A DNA stretch of 64,000 bases from Malaya genurostris (taxonomy: Eukaryota > Arthropoda > Insecta > Diptera > Culicidae). Of this stretch, positions 1 to 10,330 are shown one piece after another. Location: NCBI RefSeq assembly GCF_030247185.1, contig NC_080572.1, forward strand, positions 228,585,435 to 228,649,434, written 5' to 3'. Position 1 is the stretch's first letter, and every line of letters starts with the position of its first letter. The notes beneath the pieces were generated by a model. It did not search any database, was not told the origin of the DNA, and worked only from the letters and a program-made list of their open reading frames with translations. The position numbers and the translations under genes were made by a program.

Positions 1-260
1 CCACTGCAGCACAATTGATTGTTCAATTAGAGATCCAATTTCAGTACGGTTCATTTACCTTCTGTTATCCTGACTTTCATCGGGTGGATTTTCTAGGCCA
101 CTTGCCATATCAGGCCCGGGTAAAAGGCGCATCTAACCTAGTCAAATTAGGTCTAATGGAGAAGGAAAAGTGTGTTAATTAAATCATAAATTGGACATCT
201 ATCGATGCAGCCAACTGAAGAGCATTGCATCTAGGCAATACTGGATAATTCGCGTATCCT
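1..260. other. Unassigned flank of the first satellite array
   Basis: No recognisable gene or repeat. The plus strand is open from 2 to 178 (about 58 codons, ending TAA) in a frame entering from outside the window. It could be the tail of a reading frame, but the residues match no family I know and the length is compatible with chance. Confidence 0.3.
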
Positions 261-1015
261 TCAATCTCATCTCAATCTCATTTCAATCTCATCTCAATCT
301 CATCTCAATCTCATGTCAATCTCATCTCAATCTCATCTCAATCTCATCTCAATCTCATTTCAATCTCATCTCAATCTCATCTCAATCTCATCTCAATCTC
401 ATTTCAATCTCATCTCAATCTCATCTCAATCTCATCTCAATCTAATCTCAATCTCATCTCAATCTCATCTCAATCTCATCTCAATCTCATCTCAATCTCA
501 TCTCAATCTCATCTCAATCTCATCTCATTCTCATCTCAATCTCATCTCAATCTCATCTCAATCTCATCTCAATCTCATCTCAATCTCATCTCAATCTCAT
601 CTCAATCTCATCTCAATCTCATCTCAATCTCATCTCAATCTCATCTCAATCTCATCTCAATCTCATCTCAATCTCATCTCAATCTCATCTCAATCTCATC
701 TCAATCTCATCTCTCATCTCAATCTCATCTCAATCTCATTGCAATCTCATCTCAATCTCATCTCAATCTCATCTCAATCTCATCTCAATCTCATCTCAAT
801 CTCATCTCAATCTCATCTCAATCTCATCTCAATCTCATCTCAATCTCATCTCAATCTCATCTCAATCTCATCTCAATCTCATCTCAATCTCATCTCAATC
901 TCATCTCAATCTCATCTCAATCTCATCTCAATCTCATCTCAATCTCATCTCAATCTCATCTCAATCTCATCTCAATCTCATCTCAATCTCATCTCAATCT
1001 CATCTCAATCTCATC
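261..1015. repeat. 11-bp satellite array, left copy (unit TCTCATCTCAA)
   Basis: About 68 head-to-tail copies of the 11-mer TCTCATCTCAA with few variants (TCATTTC, TCATGTC, TCATTCTC). A compound variant lies at 711-750: a shortened 'ctctcatctc' unit followed three units later by 'cattgcaatc'. Because 33 bp is 11 codons and the unit holds no stop, long reading frames with an 11-residue repeat arise; they are an artefact of the repeat. The array ends abruptly in GC-rich 'cgatgcgatgcgcg' sequence. Confidence 0.97.
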
Positions 1016-2337
1016 GATGCGATGCGCGATGCGCGGGGGCACATGCGGCAATACTTTGCCCGAGCGGCGAGAGGGGTAGTGTTTTTCGGAGCACTTATAA
1101 ACACACAAATACCTTTCTTTTACTTTATTTTCCTTCTAATAATAATTTGCAGTGGTTACACTTTACTGTCTTAACTTGCCTACAGCACATAATTTTGTGC
1201 CTGACCTAACTTCTGCCCTAACTTCTACACGCTTATAGTCTTTGGGGTGGAGTCCTTCGTCCAGTTAGTACCGTCCTGCGTTACAAGCCGATACTAATTC
1301 TGGTCGTCTGGTTAATCTGATTCCCCGCCTGCGGTACAAACAAGGAAGTAGATCGACCAACGGATGCAAAGTGGAAAACCAACGACGAGAACCGATGTTC
1401 TGGGTCCAACAGTTGAACCAAGAAGCCCCGATAAAATCAAAAAACCGACCCTTTTATACTCAAATATATGTACCTAACAAAAACCTATATTTATATATAT
1501 ATGTCTGGTAGACTAACTACCACCTACGTGAATTCACTGCGATCGCGTCGCTTATGTACAAAATCAATTAATTCGATCGGTGATACAGTTTTTTCTGGCT
1601 GATGCAATATGTTGAAATAGCCAGCCGTGGGCTTTACAATGACTCAACTGTTCTACTGCCTGTACTAGCTAAGATAAAGATTTCTTTGGAAAAATTAGGG
1701 CTGCTGCATGCCCCCTTACTTACTGAGCTTGATGCTACCATCAAGTTGATTGCGCGGGTAATAACTTAACCCGTTATGCTAACTAAATGTAAAACCTAAG
1801 ATTGCCGTTACAAAAGATTAATAATTTTTTTTTGATCCTATATTTTTTTTTTGTTTACATATTTATTTGTTTTTTTTCTGTTTACATATGCACTTTGTTT
1901 CATGTAAATATTTGATGACGTTAGCTTCCCTAACCTTATAATGCCGTAGCGTGTGCTTCCATTCCAGACCCAATGCCGCCTTGTAGTTGCTTTTGTCTGT
2001 ACCTTCTCTGTGTGGTGAGGTGATCGAACGGTTGCTAGTCTTGGACTCTGGGTGCCGTGTCATTTCCTCCATGATGGCTCCTTCTTCTCGTCTGGTTCTC
2101 ATCTCAGTATCCTTCGGTTTGGTGACCATAGTTTAGGAATTAATCGCTGTTTCGTTTGAGTTTTAATTATCATCGAAATTGCTGCATTATTCTGTCCGAT
2201 GAGTTGAGGCTTCTAGCGCATCTCCAAAAAATGTTACGTCCGATTTCGTGGTCGCTTTCCCAATGATCATTGAATTCTTTTCCTTTGCTTGTTTATGGCA
2301 CTCAGTTGAGCTTTGACGATGCCCACTGAATGAAACA
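1016..2337. other. Spacer downstream of the envelope ORF, no gene recognised
   Basis: Starts with a GC-rich stretch (1016-1075). It then carries AT-rich DNA and short open frames with no family resemblance. In minus-strand terms it lies 3' of the envelope ORF and is where a 3' LTR would be expected. I found no terminal TG..CA pair, and no matching direct repeat upstream of the ORF. Confidence 0.35.
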
Positions 2338-2600
2338 CGGGGTAGTACCTTGTATTGTTGTGGCACCCCCGCTCAGATCATTTTCGCCGGTGTCGACTGC
2401 GTTTACTTCCTTCTTATCTTATTGCGTGTGAGACACGGGATAGCACTTTGGACTGTTGTGGTGCCCCCGCGCATCGTCTTTAACTGTGTTGACTGCGTTT
2501 ACTTCCTTCTTATCTTCTTTCGTGTGAGATACGGGATAGCACTTTGGACTGTTGTGCTGCACCCGCGCATCGTCTTTAATTGTGTTGACTGCTTTCTACT
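2338..2600. repeat. Three tandem units of about 96-99 bp
   Basis: The block 'actttggactgttgtg' recurs at 2445 and 2541 with a degenerate first copy at 2346. 'gactgcgtttacttccttcttatct' type sequence recurs in step. The three units differ by scattered substitutions, so the array is not recent. It sits 3' of the envelope ORF in that gene's orientation and could belong to the same element's untranslated region. Confidence 0.75.
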
Positions 2601-3221
2601 TCGATTCGTTGCTATGGTCCCCAACACCGAATCTGCGCCTCCTTCCGATTTACTGGCTCTTGTGTTCATATTTCCGACATCTTGATGGGTCCACGGTCCC
2701 CTTTGTCTTCGACTTGCCACCGCATTCGACCACACCCTCTCGTTCTCTTAAGTAGCTTTGCTATGCTACCGACATCCTTCCTTCTTGCAAGACCGCGATG
2801 AATACGTTGGACGCACACGTTGGCCAGGGCTTTTACCTCTTCTAGGACTAATCTCTTAATAAATCCGCATGCGCATAACTATTAATTGTAACTAACACTC
2901 AATTGTTATCATTTCATATCATTTCACTAATGCATTACTTCTACTGAGTTTTAACACAAAATCAGATTTCGTAAACTCATGACTAATTATATATATATAT
3001 ATATTTCCACACAAATCAAATTTCGTAATTTTAATTTTTTCCTTTTTTTTTTTTTTTTTCGGCAATCGGTATAGTGTTGGCTTCCCCCCCCCCATCCTGT
3101 AAAAGTAGATGTTTTCTTAAAAGTGGTGGCATGCAAAGATTGTTGCATTGTTGTTCCTAAATTATGTATTTCTTTATATATATATATATAAATATATTTT
3201 TTTTTCTTTTCCTTTCTCCTC

Positions 3222-3279
<58 letters not shown>

Positions 3280-3630
3280 AACTTTCTTTACATGCCGAAT
3301 ATTACCTCATTTTTCACCTCGTTTGTATTCGTCTTTCGTCCTTTCTTCTAATGAACACTGCATCTGGATTGATGGTTTGCTTGTGACTCCTTCTTCCTGT
3401 CGAACGGAGCTTCGGTTTTTTTTTTGGCTGTTAAATAGACCTAAAAAAATATACTTGGATTTGTCTGTTAGTTATTTGTCTAATATATATAGATTTTTGT
3501 GGAGCTTATTTAGACATTCTTCTTCGTTCATTCTGGGGCGCGCTTCCCTTGTCCAGTCATTCCTTTATACCTTTTTCTTCAATCATTCTCGCACATATGC
3601 TGACAGCCCATAAGGATCAACAAAGAATAT
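2601..3630. repeat. Low-complexity AT, T and C tracts
   Basis: Holds (TA)n tracts near 2989-3004 and 3176-3190, a C9-10 run near 3085, and a pyrimidine-rich segment at 3200-3230 leading into about 45 consecutive T at 3231-3275. On the minus strand this is a long purine tract downstream of the envelope ORF. A polypurine tract normally precedes a 3' LTR, but no LTR boundary could be placed next to it. Confidence 0.6.
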
Positions 3631-5664
3631 TCAGATCACTACGATATTTCTAGTGCTTTTGTTTTTAGTTTTCGGTTTTGAGGGTTGCGTGTCTGGGTTT
3701 TCTAGTATATTCGCGTCTTTATTCGATTGACCATCAATTTCGTGTGCATGTGTTTCTGCTGTGACCGTTCCTACTACCATTGTTTCGACAGTGTTTCTTT
3801 CAGTGTTAGTGATACAAGGAATATTTATAGTTTCTTGAGTTTGTTCTTCTTTTACATTTTTCTTGTTTGTGTGGGTCATGTCATTTGATGAACCACTATT
3901 TCCGTTATGCACTATTTTGGTTTTAGTACAACATGAAAACTTTCCTTTGTGGCAGAACGCACATATCGTCGTTACTATACCACATATGATAATTACTGTA
4001 CTCATCGTAATCCATGGCTGTTCCAGGGGCGCATATATTACATTTTCTAACAGTGTTCGGTGTTCTATTATTCTTTTGACGTCAATACCCAGGTCGAAAA
4101 GGCGTTTATTATCAATAAATGTGAAAATCTTATTATCCTTATTTATTACAGGAATAATCTTGTGCTTCCAATTAATCAGGCTTTCCGGTGTGACATCTGT
4201 TATATTTTCGAGATATATTGTCTTGTTTCTATTTCGTCCTTGCGAATTTCCTATTTTTACTTCGTCGGTTACCAAGGTCATTCCTTGGTTTAGTTTGATC
4301 GCGCCAATTCCAATTATTTCCTTAGTTGTGGTAACATCGTTGTTAATTATGGTTATCTTCTCTTTCGTTGGAGCACTATATATCCATTCATTTGTATGCG
4401 CTGATTCGAACCACATTGTGTGATTTAGTTTCATAGTTCTTGCTTCGCATGAGTCTCTTAGGCTTTTATATAATATTTTAGTTATACATTCGTCACTTTC
4501 CGCTAGGTTTATCTCGATTTCTTCTAATGAACAAATTTTCATTCCTTGTATCGCGAAACATTTATTATACGTTCCAATGTCTGTTATGAACCCCCATTCT
4601 TTATCTTTCTGCTTAATTATTATGTCTTTCTCTAAATGTATAAACGTCACTAGATTACCTTTTAACTCTGGCGTAAAGCTGCCTTTGTATGCTTTGTAGG
4701 GCGTTTTTTTAATTAGTGGTATTTTTACATTTAAATGTAACATGTGTCGACTGTCTATTTCATGTGATATGTCGAACAACTGGAGCACTTGCGGAGATAA
4801 ATATCCATCTCGTGTGCGCAAAAATTCCACTGCTTCTGGTAGTGACTTTTCGTATTGTTTCATCTTCGATAGTAGGTTGTCCAGTTCGATTACCTCGGCA
4901 ATAATGTCCAGCGTACTAGATTCTTCTATCAAGATTTTTAGAAGCATTTCTTGCTTCCGTTGTGTTATTCTAATCCTATTTTGGATAATTGTCCCCATAC
5001 TATTTAATTTCGTTTCTGTAAGTAATGCCTCTTTCACAACATCTGTGAAATTAATATGATTCCTAATATCTTGTTTTAAGAATTCGCTTTGGTCGTACAT
5101 TTCTATTGTTTTTTTATCTATATTGATTAATGACCTATTTACCAGGTCGTATATTGCACTAATACTTCCAGTCTGTTCATAGACGGTTCCTTTAAGCCTT
5201 TCCTCATTACCTCGTAATTTATCCATGTCTATGTCGAGTCTCGACCTGTCATCTGAGTCCATGAGCCCTATTGCACTCCATATGCTTCGTCGCTTCCTCA
5301 GAGAATATAACGTTCTTATCAAATCACCTTTTTTTTGCAGTTTGTCATTCATTATTAACATTATTTTTATAGCTTCACATGCGCTTTCGTTCAGTGTTTT
5401 TGTTAATGTTTCGCATACACTCGTGTATTCTTTGAGTAGATTTCCTATACTGTATCTTTCTGTATCAATCCGTTTTAAGTCTAGACTCACCCTAATATTG
5501 AATTTTCCCATGGTAATTTTTGTGTCATCCAGTTCCTCTAATACAAGTTTCGGTAGCGCGCCATTAGGTGGTAATTGTGCCTCGTCATTTTGTTTTTGCT
5601 TGGTTTCCGATATGGAATATCCTAGAGCCAGTGTCAATAGTCCAAATATTATAGCACTATCAGA
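3631..5664 (-). CDS. Baculovirus-F/errantivirus-type envelope glycoprotein, stand-alone ORF
   Basis: Open for 668 codons from a TTG at 5637, and for nine more codons back to the stop at 5665-5667. Residue numbers count from that TTG. Those extra codons complete a strongly hydrophobic N-terminal run (minus strand 5653-5610) resembling a signal peptide core, but there is no in-frame ATG until residue 43. The start therefore probably comes from an upstream exon: a pyrimidine-rich acceptor-like 'tttctaatctgatag' precedes it. A furin-type RKRR lies at 114-117, followed closely by MDSDD (126-130), the hallmark of insect F-like Env. Only about eight residues separate them, so the fusion peptide looks short. 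A long helical region follows (136-260). A transmembrane segment (about 543-561) precedes a Cys-rich stretch and a tail of about 100 residues. No gag or pol is adjacent. It may be a retroelement remnant or a captured Env gene. Confidence 0.8.
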   Translation of the reverse strand, partial: SDSAIIFGLLTLALGYSISETKQKQNDEAQLPPNGALPKLVLEELDDTKITMGKFNIRVSLDLKRIDTERYSIGNLLKEYTSVCETLTKTLNESACEAIKIMLIMNDKLQKKGDLIRTLYSLRKRRSIWSAIGLMDSDDRSRLDIDMDKLRGNEERLKGTVYEQTGSISAIYDLVNRSLINIDKKTIEMYDQSEFLKQDIRNHINFTDVVKEALLTETKLNSMGTIIQNRIRITQRKQEMLLKILIEESSTLDIIAEVIELDNLLSKMKQYEKSLPEAVEFLRTRDGYLSPQVLQLFDISHEIDSRHMLHLNVKIPLIKKTPYKAYKGSFTPELKGNLVTFIHLEKDIIIKQKDKEWGFITDIGTYNKCFAIQGMKICSLEEIEINLAESDECITKILYKSLRDSCEARTMKLNHTMWFESAHTNEWIYSAPTKEKITIINNDVTTTKEIIGIGAIKLNQGMTLVTDEVKIGNSQGRNRNKTIYLENITDVTPESLINWKHKIIPVINKDNKIFTFIDNKRLFDLGIDVKRIIEHRTLLENVIYAPLEQPWITMSTVIIICGIVTTICAFCHKGKFSCCTKTKIVHNGNSGSSNDMTHTNKKNVKEEQTQETINIPCITNTERNTVETMVVGTVTAETHAHEIDGQSNKDANILENPDTQPSKPKTKNKSTRNIVVI

Positions 5665-5814
5665 TTAGAAATTATAGCTTTATTTAGTTATGTTCGAGAA
5701 TAGGAGAAAAAAAATGCTATCACAGGTTCATTGTTCGTATGGTTCGTGTGTTAGGCGCGGTAAAAATTATGTATCATGTGTACTGATCTGAACCTGAGTT
5801 CTAGACCACTATAA
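5665..5814. other. Short upstream flank of the envelope ORF
   Basis: On the minus strand this 150-bp piece lies between the satellite and the ORF. It contains the acceptor-like site noted for the ORF and no recognisable primer-binding site. It is the only non-satellite sequence 5' of the ORF, so any leader exon must lie beyond the array or is missing. Confidence 0.4.
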
Positions 5815-6872
5815 CTCAATCTCATCTCAATCTCATCTCAATCTCATCTCAATCTCATCTCAATCTCATCTCAATCTCATCTCTCATCTCAATCTCATCT
5901 CAATCTCATTGCAATCTCATCTCAATCTCATCTCAATCTCATCTCAATCTCATCTCAATCTCATCTCAATCTCATCTCAATCTCATCTCAATCTCATCTC
6001 AATCTCATCTCAATCTCATCTCAATCTCATCTCAATCTCATCTCAATCTCATCTCAATCTCATCTCAATCTCATCTCAATCTCATCTCAATCTCATCTCA
6101 ATCTCATCTCAATCTCATCTCAATCTCATCTCAATCTCATCTCAATCTCATCTCAATCTCATCTCAATCTCATTTCAATCTCATCTCAATCTCATCTCAA
6201 TCTCATCTCAATCTCATCTCAATCTCATCTCAATCTCATCTCAATCTCATCTCAATCTCATCTCAATCTCATCTCAATCTCATCTCAATCTCATCTCAAT
6301 CTCATCTCAATCTCATCTCAATCTCATCTCAATCTCATCTCAATCTCATCTCAATCTCATCTCAATCTCATCTCAATCTCATCTCAATCTCATCTCAATC
6401 TCATCTCAATCTCATCTCAATCTCATCTCAATCTCATCTCAATCTTATCTCAATCTTATCTCAATCGCATCTCAATCTCATCTCAATCTCATCTCAATCT
6501 CATCTCAATCTCATCTCAATCTCATCTCAATCTCATCTCAATCTCATCTCAATCTCATCTCAATCTCATCTCAATCTCATCTCAATCTCATCTCAATCTC
6601 ATCTCAATCTCATCTCAATCTCATCTCAATCTCATCTCAATCTCATCTCAATCTCATCTCAATCTCATCTCAATCTCATCTCAATCTCATCTCAATCTCA
6701 TCTCAATCTCATCTCAATCTCATCTCAATCTCATCTCAATCTCATCTCAATCTCATCTCAATCTCATCTCAATCTCATCTCAATCTCATCTCAATCTCAT
6801 CTCAATCTCATCTCAATCTCATCTCAATCTCATCTCAATCTCATCTCAATCTCATCTCAATTTTATCTCAGT
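5815..6872. repeat. 11-bp satellite array, right copy
   Basis: About 96 units of TCTCATCTCAA on the same strand and in the same phase as the left array. The compound variant of the left array (shortened unit, then 'cattgcaatc') recurs identically at 5881-5920. Other variants are at about 6171 and 6443-6470. The array decays at 6860-6872 into 'ttttatctcagttcaaaaatg'. The shared variant shows that the two arrays descend from one array rather than arising separately. Confidence 0.97.
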
Positions 6873-7095
6873 TCAAAAATGTTCCAGGAATTTACAATAG
6901 AATAGCTGCTAAAATTGGATGGTAATTTGAAGAAAGAATAAATTATTTTTGTTTACCCCAAAATTTATGCTAGGTGTACTTACTCATTTTGTCTTTGATA
7001 TTACATTTCTTCTTTGACTCATCAGTTGGTAACAGTTCAACAGTTGAACTGCTAGCGCGACCTGACGGTTCATAAACATAAACCGTTAGGCAGGC
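6873..7095. other. Unassigned spacer
   Basis: AT-rich, no coding potential. Near 7010-7060 it carries a short block 'gactcatcag..cagttcaacagttgaactgc' that resembles sequence at about 49620-49690, where a similar 'agttcaa/ttgaact' palindrome is found. It is probably a small dispersed repeat. Confidence 0.3.
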
Positions 7096-7235
7096 GTAAA
7101 GGTAATGCTATATGCAAAACACTTGTGTAATGTCCAAACTGACGTCTCGGGTGAAACAAGTTTCGGCTTGCTATCCGCACAGATTATGGGAGTTCAGACA
7201 TTACACAAGTGTTTTGCAAATAGCATTAACTTTAC
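7096..7235. repeat. Foldback element with 45-bp inverted arms
   Basis: Arm 1 at 7096-7140 and arm 2 at 7191-7235 are reverse complements with only a few mismatches. They share 'tgcaaaacacttgtgtaatg'. They enclose about 50 bp. Transcripts could form a long hairpin. It has the shape of a small foldback MITE; no target-site duplication was evident. Confidence 0.85.
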
Positions 7236-7660
7236 GTTGTTGATTAACCTACAATTCATTTAGGTTCCGGATTTCCGGTTGGAGAAGTATCAAAAATAGT
7301 GACTAAAAACTCCACGATGGAACTTACATTGGAGACGTTTTAATCAATCTTATTCGGTAATTTGCCATGAAATTTTATTCGAATCTGACATCCGGTTTTA
7401 AAAACTATATGGCGAATTATTGGCAATACCGGTTCTGGTGGTCTCCAAAAACTTCAAAGGAGAATTCATTCAATTTTTTTATAGAAAACTGAACCTATTC
7501 GACTTTCCGGAGAAGTGTATTTATTATTTTTATTTTTTGTTGATTACTGATACTGTTTTGTTTTTATTTGAGAGTCTTTGAAAAGTGTTTTGAAGAACAC
7601 AGTAATATCAATGAGAGTCTTGATGTTTTGAGAAAAACATCATTACAACACTAGGTGGAT
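7236..7660. repeat. Degraded A-family repeat
   Basis: Has the A-family signature pieces 'ggttccggatttccggtt' and, near 7640-7655, the terminal motif 'catcattacaacactaggtgg' seen at the ends of A copies at 16.6 and 22.1 kb. No coding potential. Confidence 0.55.
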
Positions 7661-8606
7661 CAAAAAAGGCATACGTAGCAAAGAAATCTAATCTAATGCA
7701 CCATTCGCGTCTAAACTACCGTTAGAAACGATTAAATTAGACTCTTTATCACAACTACCAACAGTGGATCCGGAGAAGTCGTAGAACGAACACGAAAAAC
7801 TTCTGGAACTACTTCAACGAACAACGTAAAGAAACGGGTTTGCCTATTCAAAAGTCACTTGATGGAATTCAAGCATTAACATCTCTCGATATCTGTGACC
7901 TTTTTCGTAAGCACTTTAGCAGTGTTTTTCAGACGAAGTTTTAACTGACGATCATATTCATGAAGCGTACCTCTGCGTACTCCCATCGGCTCTGATCCAA
8001 TAATTACAACCACTGTTTTTAGCAAAGCGTGCTCCAAGCTGAAGTCATCTTTCAGTGCTGGTCCTGATGGGATTCCATCTATATTACTAAAACAGATGTT
8101 CAAATGGTATTTTGATTCCCCTATCGATACTGTTTGATAACCCTTTAAAAGCAGGACATTTTCCGGCCCTATGGAAAAAATTAAGCATTTTTCTAGTCTT
8201 TAAGAAAGGCAGTAAAACCGAAATATGCGCAGTATCCTAATTATTTGAACTAATCGTCTTGGACTTCATCACAAATAATTGCTCAAACTATGTTTCTGAA
8301 AGTCAACACAAATCTCGTATCTTACACATCATTTATCATTAAATCCCTGCAAGCGCGACTGCAACTAGATGCTATATATACTGATTTTTCTGCTGCTTTC
8401 GACATTAAACATTAGTATGTAAAACAAAAGTAACTAAAACACCTATTATTAATAACGAATCGTATGTACAACAAAGATGAAAGGCCAAAAGGTCAAAACA
8501 TTTGTACTGTAAAACGTTGATGTAATACACAAAAAATGAGAATAATAAACAAATACTTATGAAAAAAAATGCTGCTTTCGACAAGATCAATCATCGGATC
8601 ACAATT
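7661..8606 (+). pseudogene. Jockey-type LINE ORF2 fragment (linker and RT fingers to motif A)
   Basis: Interrupted reading frames on the plus strand resemble the ORF2 region before and at the start of reverse transcriptase. A stretch near 7800-7920 reads like the post-endonuclease linker (FRKHFSSVF). Reverse-transcriptase motif A (YTDFSAAFD) appears at 8371-8403. Stops and frameshifts occur throughout, so it is a dead copy. The reading continues after a 166-bp insertion at 8404, as 'KINHRITI' up to 8606, and again after the 4-kb element, at 12682. Together these make one LINE split by two later insertions. Confidence 0.7.
8404..8569 (+). mobile_element. 166-bp A-tailed retroposon inside the LINE
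   Basis: Flanked by a perfect 13-bp direct repeat TGCTGCTTTCGAC (8391-8403 and 8570-8582), which is the LINE's own motif-A sequence. The insert ends in eight A residues directly before the second copy, as expected of target-primed reverse transcription. Removing the insert plus one repeat leaves the LINE frame intact. The source of the 166 bp was not recognised. Confidence 0.85.
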
Positions 8607-8939
8607 CCCGAGCAAAGTCAAACATCAAAACGAGAGCAAATCGAAATCTTATTATGATAGCAACGTCACATTGAAATTTTAATTTGATCTCAGCTCATCA
8701 ATTTTTCAATTGATATCACATTATGTTATCTTTTTGCTGTTACTTTTGGAAAAAAAACTTGCGACGCAAAAATTTTGGGAAACTCCAAAATTGATTATTC
8801 AAAAGCAACAACTTAATAACTGCATCAAAGTTAGACTAATTCCGTAAGGCGATACAAAAATGCAAAAATAAATTTTAATGGAACAATTTTTCCACAGTCA
8901 CAGCCAGTCAGCCACAGAAAGACCTTCTTCAGGAATTTG

Positions 8940-10330
8940 ATATGAAAAGAAAGACAAGATCAAAAAGTACCATTTTTTCGTAAAATCCGATCAATTCACT
9001 TTATTGCACTTGCTACACTCCTTCCTTGAACTATCAGAAAGGGCACAAATCTCCAAATATCAAGGGGAACGTGCCATTTGAGCCAATTTGTTCTGATTCC
9101 TGATTCCTTGAACTAACCCTTTAATCTATTTTGATGTGAAGGTAGTATCTGTATTAAACAAGAAGTATCGTTTCTCGTCGAATGAATTTTACATTGAACT
9201 CCCTTTTTGTTAGTGAACTTGCAACAGCTCTCTGCCCTCTGAGTAGTGTAAAAAGTATCTGTGCTCGTAAAAAAAGAGGGGGGTGGGATGAAAATTGATT
9301 TTTCAGGCTCTTTTCTCCTAGTCTATATCCTCCGGCTTCCCTCGTTTGTCGACAAATTAGATAAATTTAAAAATAAACCTCTTTTTAGAGGCACTTGCTA
9401 CAAACTCCAACCTTTTGTTCACCTGTGCAATGGATATCTGATCTCGACAAGAAAAAAAATTGTTTTATTACCACCTCTGAATTGCAAAAAGTACCTCTGC
9501 CAAGCTTGGTGATAATTTACTAAGTTATGGAATTATTCCGATATTTACAAACAATTGAGCTGAGAGCTTCTTCAATAGACACTTACTATCTTCTCTTAGT
9601 TGTAATAAATATCTGTGCCTGTCGTAAAATTTCGATTACGTAAAATTCGAAACATTTTGCATCAAATTCCCCCTGTTAGCAAACACTTACTGCAACCACC
9701 ACCTCTTCCACCCCCCTTCTCTTTAAAAATCTCTTATGAGAACCTTTGAACAGCAAGAATTACTTGTGCCAAGATAGTCAATAATCTATTGAGTTGTTTT
9801 GGAGTTACGTTCGTTTTTATATACAATTTATCCTTTGCGTTTTACAAAAACTGTGTATGGTCTTTAAAAAGTATCGATACTCATCCAATTAGATAATCTT
9901 TTCATGATCTCCTGTTAAAGACCGTTGCTAGGCCCCCTTCCCCATAAAAATACACTTATGATCATCTCTGAAGAGCAAGAAGTATCTGTGCCAAATTTGA
10001 TAGCAATCCGTTCAGTAGTTTCGGAGTTATGCTGTTACTAACAGTACACCCTCCGTTTTAAAGGCACTTGCTACATTCACCCCTCGTCATATCTAAGGTA
10101 TGCAAAATATTTCTATGGTCTTCAAAACGTATCGGTTCTCGTCAAGTTATATGAATTTTTCCATGACCCACCCCCCTTTTAACACTTGCTACGCTCCCTC
10201 CCCTATAAAAATATCCCAAGGACCATCTCTGAAATGCAAGAAGTTCCTGTGCCAAGTTTGGTGGCAATCCGTTCAGTAATTCCAAAGTTATGACGTTACA
10301 AATATATAAACTTACATTTATAGCTGTAGG
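8940..10330 (+). repeat. Y-family repeat, about five monomers
   Basis: Non-coding monomers of roughly 215-265 bp, each running from 'ggcacttgctaca' through a 'cgtcaaattagat' block to 'gccaagtttggtggcaatcc' and 'gttcagtagtt.cggagtta'. The last motif is at about 9790, 10005 and 10265. Similar blocks lie at 24.2, 30.5, 41.9-44.7, 58.6 and 63.4 kb. Confidence 0.75.
9034..9103 (-). mobile_element. 70-bp Z module with 12-bp target-site duplication
   Basis: The Y sequence is interrupted by a 70-bp insert flanked by TTCCTTGAACTA at 9022-9033 and 9104-9115. The insert matches 32867-32927 with one difference in about 62 bp and resembles 60300-60350. On the minus strand it begins TCAGGAATCAG and carries GCACGT at +28 to +33 from the A of TCAG. 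That is the layout of a non-LTR retrotransposon start with its downstream promoter element. The assignment to a LINE 5' end is inference. Confidence 0.65.

Noticed and set aside
2..178. Possible 3' end of a coding frame entering the window
   Set aside because: Fifty-eight open codons without any family resemblance; chance cannot be excluded. Mentioned only in the flank entry.
313..1209. Open frame of 298 codons with an 11-residue repeat, and the similar 338-codon frame at 5909-6925
   Set aside because: Translation of the stop-free 11-bp satellite; the frame only exists because 33 bp equals 11 codons. No start context or non-repeat domain.
1016..5814. A complete LTR retrotransposon around the Env ORF
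   Set aside because: No matching direct repeats, primer-binding site, gag or pol found. The satellite arrays on the two sides have different outer and inner flanks, so they are not LTRs.
261..6872. CRISPR-like array
   Set aside because: The repeats are 11 bp without spacers, in a eukaryotic context; a plain satellite.
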